From an uncultured Bacteroidota bacterium (GTDB lineage: Bacteria; Bacteroidota; Bacteroidia; Flavobacteriales; Flavobacteriaceae): a DNA stretch of 64,000 nt. The stretch is from the NCBI GenBank assembly GCA_902618245.1, contig CACMZR010000005.1, positions 61,026 through 125,025 of the forward strand, read 5' to 3'. The position numbers and the translations under genes were made by a program. The notes under the pieces were generated by a model that was not told the DNA's origin, made no database searches, and was given only the letters and a program-made list of their open reading frames with translations. Below are positions 35,681-44,694 of this stretch, piece after piece (the stretch's first letter is position 1; the number at the start of each line of letters is the position of its first letter).

Positions 35681-35718
35681 TGACATATTGTCAATAATAT
35701 GGTTTGGTCAAACTTTTG
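35681..35718 (+). promoter_or_regulatory. Putative heat-shock control region of hsp20
   Basis: TGACA-TAT-TGTCA (35681-35693) is a perfect inverted repeat. Ten bases later TTGGT-N6-TTTG spans 35704-35718. The same pair precedes htpG on the opposite strand. A small GTTTG-GT-CAAAC repeat (35702-35713) overlaps the second block. Heat-shock control is inferred from the two chaperone genes sharing it. Confidence 0.55.
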
Positions 35719-35759
35719 CTTTTGTAAAATCGAAATATTGTTTAATAAAAAAAATAATT

Positions 35760-36182
35760 ATGAATTTAATACAAAAACAAAATACGTTTATACCATTCTT
35801 ATTTGATGATTTTATCAATCGAGAATTTAATTTAGACCAATCCGCATTTGAGACACTCCCTGCGGTAAATATTAAAGAATTGGATTCTTTATTCCAAATA
35901 GAACTTGCTGTTCCAGGGAAAAATAAAAATGATTTTCAAATTGAAATTGAAGACGGTCTTTTAACAATTTCTTCAAATGTTGAAGAGAAGAATAATTCTG
36001 ATAACTTCAAATTTACAAAACGTGAATTCAGTTATAATAATTTTAAAAGAACCTTTACTCTTCCAGAAAGTATTGACGAAACAAAAATAGATGCAAAATA
36101 CTTTGAAGGAGTATTAAAAATTAGCTTACCGAAACAAAAAGAGTCTATGGCTCAGCCAAAAAAAATAATTAAAATAAAATAG
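35760..36182 (+). CDS. Small heat shock protein (Hsp20/alpha-crystallin)
   Basis: The 140-residue protein is an ATP-independent holdase. The alpha-crystallin domain covers about 38-130, with VNIKELDSLFQIELAVPGKNKNDFQIEIEDGLLTISS and ending GVLKISLPKQKE. A conserved I-x-I motif ends the protein (KIIKIK). I placed the start at the ATG 35760, because upstream of it lies the operator region; an open frame continues to 35688 but is not protein-like. A terminator follows 25 bases after the stop. Confidence 0.93.
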   Translation: MNLIQKQNTFIPFLFDDFINREFNLDQSAFETLPAVNIKELDSLFQIELAVPGKNKNDFQIEIEDGLLTISSNVEEKNNSDNFKFTKREFSYNNFKRTFTLPESIDETKIDAKYFEGVLKISLPKQKESMAQPKKIIKIK

Positions 36183-36206
36183 AAACCAGTTATTTATTTT
36201 TGTTTA

Positions 36207-36240
36207 AATCAGTCTCCATAATGGGGACTGATTTTTTTTA
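36207..36240 (+). terminator. Rho-independent terminator after hsp20
   Basis: AATCAGTCTCC (36207-36217) pairs with GGGGACTGATT (36223-36233), with one G-T pair, followed by a run of T. It overlaps by three bases the end of the convergent acetyltransferase gene. Confidence 0.85.
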
Positions 36241-37341
36241 TAATTTAATGAATACTCTTTTTCTATAAAGATAGTAAGTTGGTATCCATAATATAATCAC
36301 ATAAAATATTGCATAGATTAAAGATCCCAGTTTCATCGGAAAGCCAATATTTTCAAAAATTCTCATGAATTCAGAATTAAGTGCAACTCCAATCCATTTT
36401 GAATTATAAAAAATTATAGTTAACATACTTGAAAGCGAATAAGCAAAAATTGAGTTTACACCAAAAACATGTGCAAATCTAAATTTGTATTTACTTTTAT
36501 TTAGGTCAAAAAAGTAAATCGAAGCAGCTAAGCCAATAGTACTTATACCACCCATTAATAGAGTAAAAGATGTACTCCATAAGTTTTTATTAAGCGGGAA
36601 AAACCATTGAACTAAATCTCCAAGGAGGAGTAGCAAAAACCCAGTAAAAAATAATTTATTTATGCGCTGGCCAAGAGATTCTTTATTTAATAGAATATAT
36701 CCTGAAAACATTCCAATTATTCCAGTAGCAATTGATGGTAAAGTACTTAATATTCCTTCAGGGTCCCATGTATCCTCCCAAAGAACACCTGGTAATAATA
36801 GTGAATCAATATAATGAGCCCAATTTCTTTCAGGAACACTCAAATCTGGAAATCCAATACCAGGAACCGGAACATAAACCATAACTATCCAATAAAATAA
36901 CAATAAAAATATTCCAAAATAGATCTGAAATTTTCTAGAGGTGTACAAAAATAAAAGTGCACAAGCTAAAAAAACAAAAGATATACGATGAAGTACACCC
37001 ACCCAACGAATTTCATCAAAGTTAAAATCAGGCCAAATCCACAAAAAAATTCCAACTCCATATATCTTTAAGCCACGAATTACAGTTTTTTTTGTCATAT
37101 CAGCTTTACTTTTTCCTATTTCAATTTGTTTGGTAAAAGATAAAACTATTGATACCCCAACTATAAATAGAAATGTTGGAAATATATAATCAGTGGGAGT
37201 AATTCCATTCCAATCAGCGTGAAGTAAAGGTGGATAAACATGACTCCAAGAGCCTGGAGTATTTACAATAATCATTAAAATTATAGTCAGACCTCTTAAT
37301 ATGTCAAGAGATAGTAATCTGTGGTCTTTTATTTCTTTCAT
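36238..37341 (-). CDS. Heparan-alpha-glucosaminide N-acetyltransferase-like membrane protein (NagX/DUF5009)
   Basis: The 367-residue protein has about ten membrane helices and the N-terminal signature of the HGSNAT/NagX family: RLLSLDILRGLTIILMIIVN followed by HADWNGITPTDYIFPTFLFIVGVS, with the conserved histidine in LLHADW. Family members acetylate glucosamine ends of glycans across the membrane, or serve as N-acetylglucosamine-related membrane proteins. Its start overlaps the stop of the hexosaminidase gene (TAATG), so both are translated together, which supports a role in amino-sugar glycan processing. The exact reaction is inferred. Confidence 0.85.
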   Translation of the reverse strand: MKEIKDHRLLSLDILRGLTIILMIIVNTPGSWSHVYPPLLHADWNGITPTDYIFPTFLFIVGVSIVLSFTKQIEIGKSKADMTKKTVIRGLKIYGVGIFLWIWPDFNFDEIRWVGVLHRISFVFLACALLFLYTSRKFQIYFGIFLLLFYWIVMVYVPVPGIGFPDLSVPERNWAHYIDSLLLPGVLWEDTWDPEGILSTLPSIATGIIGMFSGYILLNKESLGQRINKLFFTGFLLLLLGDLVQWFFPLNKNLWSTSFTLLMGGISTIGLAASIYFFDLNKSKYKFRFAHVFGVNSIFAYSLSSMLTIIFYNSKWIGVALNSEFMRIFENIGFPMKLGSLIYAIFYVIILWIPTYYLYRKRVFIKL

Positions 37342-39845
37342 TATTTCTGAATTTTAATTGAATTTCCTCCCCGTCCATTAGAGTCAAAAACACGTAAAAT
37401 AACCTGGTCATTAGGTTTAATTTTTACAGGGAAGGTATATAACTGGTCAGTTTGTTCTGGCTTTTTCCCGTTTAGAGTATATCTTATTTCAAGACCGGGG
37501 AATTGTTGACGAGCTTTTAGTGTTAAATTATCCAATATTGCTCCAGGTTTCGGTAAATCAAAATAAATTTTTTCATAATTATTAGATAAAAATTGTAGAT
37601 GTCTTTGTCCTATAGTATTTACGAATCGGTTCCATGACTTTATCAATAATGGTTTTTGTTTTTCAGCTGTAATTTCGTCAAGCCAAGCTTCCTTTGAACT
37701 CCAAGCCCTTTCAGAGAATACTATTAAATTAGGCATTAGCATTCGATCAAATTGATAAGGATCTGTTGCTGTTTCAGTCCAAAGTTGAGACTGGATTCCA
37801 AGAAAATTGGGGATACTATTTTGTTTAAGTTTTTTGTATTTGAAAAGTTTATTTTTATCAATTTTAAGTTCATTCAATTTTACTTTATTAGCAAATACAT
37901 TTAATGGTTCAGTGCCCCACGTATCTTTATAATCGACATAACCGGACCAATTTAATCCTCCGTTTTCAATGTCTCTATCATCTGTCATATCAAAATAGAA
38001 TGCAGACGAATTACTCATTACGGACTTAAACCCTTGGTTAGCTAATTTGTATATCATATCCTCTCTTCCGTCACCCCAAGTATTGTTCCATACGAGTGGT
38101 ATAAAATTTAAATCAATTAAATTTTTATTAATTCTAATTTCAGATTGACTTTTTTCACTTAAAACTAAAAGTACATCTTCCCAACCTGACATTTTTGCTC
38201 CAGAATCGGAAATAATTCTATTTAACTTTTTTACACTTGCATCATACAAAGATTGAAAAGAGCTTAAGTCGGGTGATTGGGAAATAAGTTTATTACATAA
38301 GGGTGATTTTCTCCATGAACCGTGAGGTACCTCGTCAGCTCCAATGTTAAAAATTCTCATAGGCACAGACGCGGAATCATACATAGCTTTAATTTCAAAA
38401 AATACTTTTTCAAAAAACTTAAAAGCACTAGGCCGACATATACAAATAACATTATCCTTGAATAGCTGTGCTGAAGTGTATTCACTTTTATCATCAGGAT
38501 CATGAAGTCTATATTGATTAGCAGATACTAGATCTCCTATTTCCAAAAATTTGTAAAATCTTGCCTCCATAGCTATGATTGCAGCTCTAGCGTGGGATGG
38601 AAAACTTATTTGAGGGATCACTACAATATTTCTTTTATTCGCTTCTTTGATTATTTCTATAAAATCATCTCTACTGAGATAACCACTACCTGGGCTATTA
38701 TTTTCTCCTGAGCCTGAGCCATACATAGGGAATAATCTATCTTTCTCATCTATCGTAAAACCACGTTTACCTCCTATATCCGTTAGCTCTTCTAGTCCTG
38801 GTATTTCTATTCGCCAACCCTCATCATCTGTAAGTCTTAGATCAAGGACATTTAGTTTATAATTAGTCATAAGCTCTAAAATTTGAAGAATTTTATTTTT
38901 TGGATAAAAGTTTCTTGACAGGTCTAACATAAATCCACGGTGTTTAAATCTTGGAGCATCTTCAATGTAGAGTAATGGAATATCTTTTTTTTCAATTTGG
39001 GCATTATATAGAATTTGACGCAATGAGGAAAAACTATATAAAAGTCCTTTATAGTTTGAGACACTTATTCTAATTTTATCTTTATCAATTTTTAAATGAT
39101 ACGCCTCTTCGTCAAGATTAGAATCTTTATTTATAACAATTTGGGAGGGCTCATCTGCATATGTAAGATTTATGCTTAAGTCCTTTTGCAGATAAGTTTT
39201 TAGAAATTCATGATCAATTTTAAAATTCCCAAAATCTATATTCAATGTTTTAGGAAAATCAAAATTTTCATCTTGTAATTCTATTTTACTAGGAGTAGGT
39301 ATAACCCAGTGTAATTCTTCTTTAGGCAAAGTTTCAATTCCTTCATACTTTAGGTAGCGATCTGCTGCAGAGGGTATACTTAAATTTTCTAATCCCTTAG
39401 CATTTTGCCAAATAATTTTGCTTTCTAGATCATATAACTTGTTATTTTTTTTGTCATTGATAAAAAAACCTACCGGTCCCATAACTAGTCTTCTCATTAT
39501 TCCATTTTGAATTGCTGAAAAGCTAAATTTTTCTCCAGGACCAACTGAATATGAAGATCCAAAACTAAGCTTGTAGTATTGAACATTTTTAGTTGGAACG
39601 ATTTTAATTCCTTCCGGCAGACTTTTTTTATCTAAGCTGCCACTAAATTGATTCCAATGTAATTCCCACTTACCTTCTTCCCATATTTCATTTGAATTAT
39701 TAATTAATTCGAAAGTTACCTCCATTTGGTCATAGTTAAAATCAAAATTATTGATGTAAAATTGAATTTTAGAGGTTTCCTTTACTTTAGACTTACATTG
39801 TATTAAAAGTGTAGAAACAAAAAAAATAATTAAGAAGTTTTTCAT
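37341..39845 (-). CDS. GH20 beta-N-acetylhexosaminidase, lipoprotein
   Basis: The 834-residue protein removes terminal N-acetylhexosamine residues. The signal ends in a lipobox (LLIQC, Cys17), so it should be lipid-anchored. Domain order looks like chitobiase: N-terminal carbohydrate-binding-like domain (about 20-170), GH20b domain, GH20 barrel from about residue 300 with FMLDLSRNF and the catalytic Asp-Glu pair in IGADEVPHGSW near residue 500, WETDxxx-like sites later, and a C-terminal chitobiase-type beta domain (from 760, GLEIRYTLNGKKP). It is coupled to the acetyltransferase by a TAATG overlap. Substrate may be chitin oligomers or other glycans. Confidence 0.92.
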   Translation of the reverse strand: MKNFLIIFFVSTLLIQCKSKVKETSKIQFYINNFDFNYDQMEVTFELINNSNEIWEEGKWELHWNQFSGSLDKKSLPEGIKIVPTKNVQYYKLSFGSSYSVGPGEKFSFSAIQNGIMRRLVMGPVGFFINDKKNNKLYDLESKIIWQNAKGLENLSIPSAADRYLKYEGIETLPKEELHWVIPTPSKIELQDENFDFPKTLNIDFGNFKIDHEFLKTYLQKDLSINLTYADEPSQIVINKDSNLDEEAYHLKIDKDKIRISVSNYKGLLYSFSSLRQILYNAQIEKKDIPLLYIEDAPRFKHRGFMLDLSRNFYPKNKILQILELMTNYKLNVLDLRLTDDEGWRIEIPGLEELTDIGGKRGFTIDEKDRLFPMYGSGSGENNSPGSGYLSRDDFIEIIKEANKRNIVVIPQISFPSHARAAIIAMEARFYKFLEIGDLVSANQYRLHDPDDKSEYTSAQLFKDNVICICRPSAFKFFEKVFFEIKAMYDSASVPMRIFNIGADEVPHGSWRKSPLCNKLISQSPDLSSFQSLYDASVKKLNRIISDSGAKMSGWEDVLLVLSEKSQSEIRINKNLIDLNFIPLVWNNTWGDGREDMIYKLANQGFKSVMSNSSAFYFDMTDDRDIENGGLNWSGYVDYKDTWGTEPLNVFANKVKLNELKIDKNKLFKYKKLKQNSIPNFLGIQSQLWTETATDPYQFDRMLMPNLIVFSERAWSSKEAWLDEITAEKQKPLLIKSWNRFVNTIGQRHLQFLSNNYEKIYFDLPKPGAILDNLTLKARQQFPGLEIRYTLNGKKPEQTDQLYTFPVKIKPNDQVILRVFDSNGRGGNSIKIQK

Positions 39846-39916
39846 TAATGTGTATTTTATCTAAAATAGCAAATTTTCAAGGATGTCTTTCATAATTCAA
39901 AATAAATGGATGTAAT

Positions 39917-41404
39917 TCAGTTTTGATTTTCGATTGTTAGATTTTTTATAGCTTCATTAGGCTCAATAATTGAATATTCTTTCCAAAAATCAGGATCATA
40001 AGATGTTTTATTTTCTGGTAAAATTTTGCCAGTTTCTTCAAAATTTTTGAATGTATTGTCGTCAATTTTCTTTGTATCAAAAACTATTAGTTGATATCGT
40101 TGTTTATTTCTATTAGAAATATTTAAATCCATTTTAAGCTGATTTTGTTTATTCCGCCCTTTAACTATCTTATTTTTTTCTGTAACAACTAGTGGCCTAT
40201 CAAAACCTCCTTCGAAGCCAGTAGTATAATCAAAATATTCTAAGAAATATTTTCCTGTGTTCATTTTTTTAAATTGAATTACTACTTTTCTCATATCCTC
40301 CTTAAAATAAACACCAAACATGCTAAAGTCCCTTATGGGTTGAACATTTTTATATTCTAACCTAATTAGCGCCAATAAATCAGCATCTACATACATTCTA
40401 CCCTTAAAATCAGCATTTCCATTTGGTTGAAAATCAATTATATAGACAGGTGTATTTCCTAAGTAGGTAAAATCAGTTTGAATAAATTTATATTTTGATG
40501 ATTTATTAAGTATCACTAGATCAAGTTCTTCTTTGTCAAATAATTCTGAAATAATATTTGTCAAAGTCCCTTTTCTTGATTTTAGATAATTATCTTTTCT
40601 CTTTTGAATTTTTTGTTCATTAGTTAGAGTGTCTTTTAATCCAATATCTTCAGCTTCTACTTTTCCACCAATTATTCCAGATCTGACTTTAAAAAATGAA
40701 TTAGTCTTAACGTTCTTTTTTAATATATTGTCAAATAATTTTTCAAAATTTTTAAAAAGTTCAGTTTTACTTTTGTCCTGTAAATCAAGAGCTTTTAATA
40801 ATTCTAACTTTTGTTTTTCTTTAGTGTAGTTTCCATAAAGATTTCCAATAAATTCAAAATACCAGTCGTTTTCTCTAGGCACTTTTAAAAGTACACTGTC
40901 CCAAAACACCTGATTCAAAATGGGTATGGAAGTTTTTTTTATTTTTACTTTTAGCGAGTTAAATTTTTGTTGTCCAGTTTCCCTAAAAAACAACTTTTTT
41001 TTATTTAAACCTAAGTCATATTTCTCAGATGTATTTTCCTGTATTTTTTTAACTATATCCTCCACGGCAAGTTGTTTATTACTTAAAATTATCGTGTTTA
41101 ATTCAATTGTCTTTGGTTTCAAATAGAATATAGTGTCATTAAATTTAGAATAGGGGATAGCAAGTGTTTCATAACCCATACAGGAAATATAAATTGAATC
41201 TTTTTCCTGGAGAGTATTTGTTTTTAGTCTAAAATAACCCTCCTCATTTGTGACCGCGCCGTCCCCTGACTTAATATAGATGCTAGCAAAAGGAATTGAT
41301 TTTTCAGTTAGGCTGTCTTTTACAAAAGCGGAAGTTTCTTGAGTGTAGTTGTAAAAACAATTTAAAAAAATTAGACAGACTAAAATATTTGTTAGATATC
41401 TCAT
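39917..41404 (-). CDS. Carboxypeptidase-like regulatory domain protein (exported)
   Basis: This 495-residue protein has a signal peptide (MRYLTNILVCLIFLNCFYNYT) and a CarboxypepD_reg-like beta domain (about 22-95: FVKDSLTEKSIPFASIYI, AVTNEEGYFRLK, ISCMGYET). The rest has no clear domain that I can name. It has many beta-like strands, with a run such as YVDADLLALIRLEYKN reminiscent of DUF5686-type outer-membrane-associated proteins but shorter. It probably sits on the outer membrane. It lies 24 bases after uvrB and 72 bases before the hexosaminidase. Confidence 0.7.
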   Translation of the reverse strand: MRYLTNILVCLIFLNCFYNYTQETSAFVKDSLTEKSIPFASIYIKSGDGAVTNEEGYFRLKTNTLQEKDSIYISCMGYETLAIPYSKFNDTIFYLKPKTIELNTIILSNKQLAVEDIVKKIQENTSEKYDLGLNKKKLFFRETGQQKFNSLKVKIKKTSIPILNQVFWDSVLLKVPRENDWYFEFIGNLYGNYTKEKQKLELLKALDLQDKSKTELFKNFEKLFDNILKKNVKTNSFFKVRSGIIGGKVEAEDIGLKDTLTNEQKIQKRKDNYLKSRKGTLTNIISELFDKEELDLVILNKSSKYKFIQTDFTYLGNTPVYIIDFQPNGNADFKGRMYVDADLLALIRLEYKNVQPIRDFSMFGVYFKEDMRKVVIQFKKMNTGKYFLEYFDYTTGFEGGFDRPLVVTEKNKIVKGRNKQNQLKMDLNISNRNKQRYQLIVFDTKKIDDNTFKNFEETGKILPENKTSYDPDFWKEYSIIEPNEAIKNLTIENQN

Positions 41405-41427
41405 CTTCTCAAGATAGTTTAAATAAT

Positions 41428-43419
41428 CTAAAGCTGATCTTGCAAAATTTTAATTTCATCACGAAATTTTGCAGCTTCAATAAAATCTAATGATTTTGCA
41501 GCATTTTCCATTGCCTTTCTAATCTCACGAATTTTCTTTTCAATTTCAGATTTTGAAAGATAGATATTATTACTATTATCAGTGGATTTTTGCTCTACGA
41601 TATCCTTCTTACTTGATATTACCGAGTTTTTAGCTAATGCACTATCTAAGGATTTATTTAAAGCTCTAGGTTTTATTTTATGAATTCTGTTATAGTTAAT
41701 TTGTTTTTCTCGACGGTAATTAGTTTCATCGATGGTTTTTCTCATACTTTGTGTAACATTATCGGCATACATTATTGCTTTACCGTTTATATGTCTTGCT
41801 GCACGTCCGACAGTTTGAGTTAATGAACGGTTTGATCTTAGGAAACCTTCTTTATCTGCATCCAGAATTACTACCAATGAAACTTCAGGTAAATCAAGTC
41901 CTTCCCGAAGTAAATTGACACCTATTAAAACATCAAATAGACCTTTTCTTAAATCTTGCATGATCTCAACTCTTTCAAGTGTATCTATATCACTGTGAAT
42001 GTAACGGCAACGTATTTGTACCTTTGTTAAATATTGAGTTAACTCTTCAGCCATTCTTTTTGTAAGAGTAGTTACTAAAACTCTTTCTTCTTTTTCAGTA
42101 CATCTATGTATCTCTTCAATCAAATCATCTATTTGATCGTTGCTAGGGCGAATTTCAATTTTAGGATCTAATAGTCCAGTGGGACGTATTACTTGTTCTA
42201 CAAAAACTCCTTCAGTTTTTTTTAGCTCATAATCAGCTGGAGTTGCACTTACATATAAAACTTGGTTTTGTAATCCTTCGAATTCTTCAAATTTTAAAGG
42301 TCTATTGTCCATTGCTGCTGGCAAACGAAAGCCATATTCAACCAAGTTCTCTTTTCTGCTTCGATCACCTCCGTACATTGCATGTACTTGTGAGATAGTT
42401 ACATGACTTTCATCTACAATCATTAAAAAATCCTTTGGGAAGTAGTCTAGAAGACAAAAGGGTCGACTTCCTGGTGAACGACCATCTAAATAACGTGAAT
42501 AATTTTCAATTCCGGAGCAATATCCCAATTCCTTAATCATCTCTAGATCGAATTCAGTTCTTTCTTCAAGACGTTTTGCTTCTAGAAATTTTCCACAATT
42601 CTTAAAGTATTCAACTTGTTTTACTAGATCTTCCTGGATTTGAAATATCGCGTTTTGAAGAGTATCGGGAGAGGTTACAAATATATTTGCAGGAAAAATA
42701 TTGACTTTCTCATACCTCTCAATTTTTTTATTATTGATAGGATCAAAAGCTTCAATTAATTCAATTTCATCTCCAAAAAAGTGAATTTTAAAGGCAATAT
42801 CAGCATAACCTGGGAAAACATCTATTATATCTCCCAGTACTCTAAAATTACCTCTAGATAAGTCTGATGTTGTTCTTGAATACAGACTTTGGACCAATTG
42901 ATACATGAGCTTGGTTCTTGAAATCATTTGATTTTGCTTAATTTCAATAACATTTTTTTCAAATTCTTTTGGATTACCAATTCCATACAAACAAGATACA
43001 GATGCAACTACAATCACATCTCTTCTTCCTGATAGGAGAGAAGATGTTGTACTGAGTCTCAATTTTTCAATTTCTTCATTAATTGATAGGTCCTTTTCAA
43101 TATAAGTACCTGTGGTCGGAATGTATGCTTCAGGTTGATAGTAATCATAATACGAAACAAAATATTCAACAGCATTTTTTGGGAAAAATTGTTTGAATTC
43201 TGAATAAAGTTGTGCAGCGAGTGTTTTGTTATGAGCTAATACTAGCGTAGGTTTTTTTAATTTTTCGATAGCATTTGCCATTGTGAATGTCTTTCCAGAA
43301 CCTGTAACTCCCTGAAGAGTCACATATTTAAAATTGTTCTGGAAATTGGAAACAATTTCGTTGATAGCCTGCGGTTGGTCACCAGTAGGCAAAAAATCTG
43401 AGACTACTTCAAATTCCAT
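41428..43419 (-). CDS. uvrB: Excinuclease ABC subunit UvrB
   Basis: UvrB is the damage-verifying helicase of nucleotide excision repair. The 663-residue protein has PTGDQPQAI at the start, the P-loop GVTGSGKTFTMANAI and the beta-hairpin region with YYDYYQPEAYIP. The helicase motifs DESHVTISQVHAMYGGDRSRK and QTVGRAARH are intact, and the C-terminal UVR domain (KAMENAAKSLDFIEAAKFRDEI) completes the protein. A -7 box lies 18 bases upstream of the ATG. Confidence 0.98.
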   Translation of the reverse strand: MEFEVVSDFLPTGDQPQAINEIVSNFQNNFKYVTLQGVTGSGKTFTMANAIEKLKKPTLVLAHNKTLAAQLYSEFKQFFPKNAVEYFVSYYDYYQPEAYIPTTGTYIEKDLSINEEIEKLRLSTTSSLLSGRRDVIVVASVSCLYGIGNPKEFEKNVIEIKQNQMISRTKLMYQLVQSLYSRTTSDLSRGNFRVLGDIIDVFPGYADIAFKIHFFGDEIELIEAFDPINNKKIERYEKVNIFPANIFVTSPDTLQNAIFQIQEDLVKQVEYFKNCGKFLEAKRLEERTEFDLEMIKELGYCSGIENYSRYLDGRSPGSRPFCLLDYFPKDFLMIVDESHVTISQVHAMYGGDRSRKENLVEYGFRLPAAMDNRPLKFEEFEGLQNQVLYVSATPADYELKKTEGVFVEQVIRPTGLLDPKIEIRPSNDQIDDLIEEIHRCTEKEERVLVTTLTKRMAEELTQYLTKVQIRCRYIHSDIDTLERVEIMQDLRKGLFDVLIGVNLLREGLDLPEVSLVVILDADKEGFLRSNRSLTQTVGRAARHINGKAIMYADNVTQSMRKTIDETNYRREKQINYNRIHKIKPRALNKSLDSALAKNSVISSKKDIVEQKSTDNSNNIYLSKSEIEKKIREIRKAMENAAKSLDFIEAAKFRDEIKILQDQL

Positions 43420-43436
43420 AGTTTTTTAAAAGATTT

Positions 43437-43444
43437 CAAATTTA
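43437..43444 (-). promoter_or_regulatory. -7 promoter box (TAAATTTG) for uvrB
   Basis: On the minus strand TAAATTTG lies 17 bases before the uvrB ATG at 43419. No -33 box stands out at the usual spacing. Confidence 0.4.
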
Positions 43445-43610
43445 CAAAATGGTGGAAACTTAAATATAATTGCCAAAACAAAAACTTATATAGTTAATTG
43501 TCAGAAAAATTAAATTATTTTTTGAACAGCCTTTTTTATAAAAACTATCGATCAAAGTTGTTAAATTTAAAATTAAATTTTTCTAATCTAATTTTAAAAA
43601 TCAATAACGT

Positions 43611-43618
43611 TACATTTG
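43611..43618 (+). promoter_or_regulatory. -7 promoter box (TACATTTG) for the gene at 43633
   Basis: TACATTTG fits TAnnTTTG and sits 14 bases before the ATG at 43633. It supports choosing that ATG over upstream non-ATG starts in the same frame. Confidence 0.4.
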
Positions 43619-43632
43619 ATATAAATGTGATT

Positions 43633-44694
43633 ATGGCAGATAAATTAATTTCACAAAAAAAACCATTTTATCCTATATGTTCAGATCTTGAGAAATTTTT
43701 AAAGTCCTATGATCGATGGGTAGAGACACCCATTTGCTACAGCGATTTGTTAAGATTTTCAGGTTCTATTATTGTATATGATAAAAACGATAATGATACA
43801 CTTTGGGTTAGTGTATTTTTTTCTGAAACTGAAAGGCGTGATGTTGATTACAATTTAAAAAAAATTTATACTTTACTTCATTCAGATGGTAATGAGTCTG
43901 GTATTCAATATCTAAATGTAGATTCTATCGATTATTGCACCTTTGGCAACTCAAAGCCATTTAGAGTTAAAATCAGAAATATTTTAAATGACAACTTCAC
44001 TTACTACTACATTAAAAAAACAGATGCTTCAAGAATTTATGGTTTAGAATATGAGCACATGCTTTCGCCATACAATCTAAATTTTCTAGTTAATAAAAAT
44101 ACGCTAGTTGAAGAGCACATTGCAGGAATTCCAGGAGATACTTTTATTAAAAATTTTTTACCAAAATGTAATGAATCAGAAAAATCACAAATCGCAAAAG
44201 AATATGTTAAGTTTAATGAGCGAAGTATGATACGTCTTTTAGGAGATATGAGAGCCTATAATTATGTAGTTGTTCCAACACATGATTTTGATCAAGTAGT
44301 ATATAAAATCCGTCCAATTGATTTTGACCAACAATCTTTTGAAGGTAAGCTTTCGGTTTATCGTCCTCAGTTTTTTAAGGAGAATTTTCCAATAATGGAA
44401 TTAGTTCGTGGTAAACTCAATAAAGATTCAATTAATCAGTATAAAATTGAAGAGAGATCAATTGTTGCAAGACGAATAATAAGTTCTGGGAATCGTTTAA
44501 AAAAACTGCTAAAAATAATGCAAAGTGATGAGACAACTTTAAAATCTAATCTACAAAGACTTAAAAAAGAAATTTACAATTTTACCAAAGATCAAGATTT
44601 TCTGAAGAGCAAGTCTATGGGAGATGTTATGAGTGCAGCATTAAATTTTGTACGTTTAAATTATGAAAAAGTAAATATGCAAGATTTTTTTTAA
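43633..44694 (+). CDS. Uncharacterised protein with apparent protein-kinase-like fold
   Basis: I do not recognise a named family. The 353-residue protein starts at ATG 43633; the frame is open upstream to a TTG at 43498, but that part is low in complexity and a -7 box lies in it. The sequence follows the plan of aminoglycoside-kinase-like folds: a Lys-rich strand FTYYYIKKT (Lys128/129), an acidic helix YGLEYEHML (Glu139 or Glu141), a hinge LVEEHIAGIPGD (159-169), a loop GDMRAYNYVV with D-x4-N spacing (Asp205, Asn210), and IRPIDFDQ (Asp230). No signal peptide or membrane helix is seen. Its stop overlaps by four bases the end of the convergent pRiA4b ORF-3-like gene. The substrate is unknown. 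Confidence 0.6.
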   Translation: MADKLISQKKPFYPICSDLEKFLKSYDRWVETPICYSDLLRFSGSIIVYDKNDNDTLWVSVFFSETERRDVDYNLKKIYTLLHSDGNESGIQYLNVDSIDYCTFGNSKPFRVKIRNILNDNFTYYYIKKTDASRIYGLEYEHMLSPYNLNFLVNKNTLVEEHIAGIPGDTFIKNFLPKCNESEKSQIAKEYVKFNERSMIRLLGDMRAYNYVVVPTHDFDQVVYKIRPIDFDQQSFEGKLSVYRPQFFKENFPIMELVRGKLNKDSINQYKIEERSIVARRIISSGNRLKKLLKIMQSDETTLKSNLQRLKKEIYNFTKDQDFLKSKSMGDVMSAALNFVRLNYEKVNMQDFF

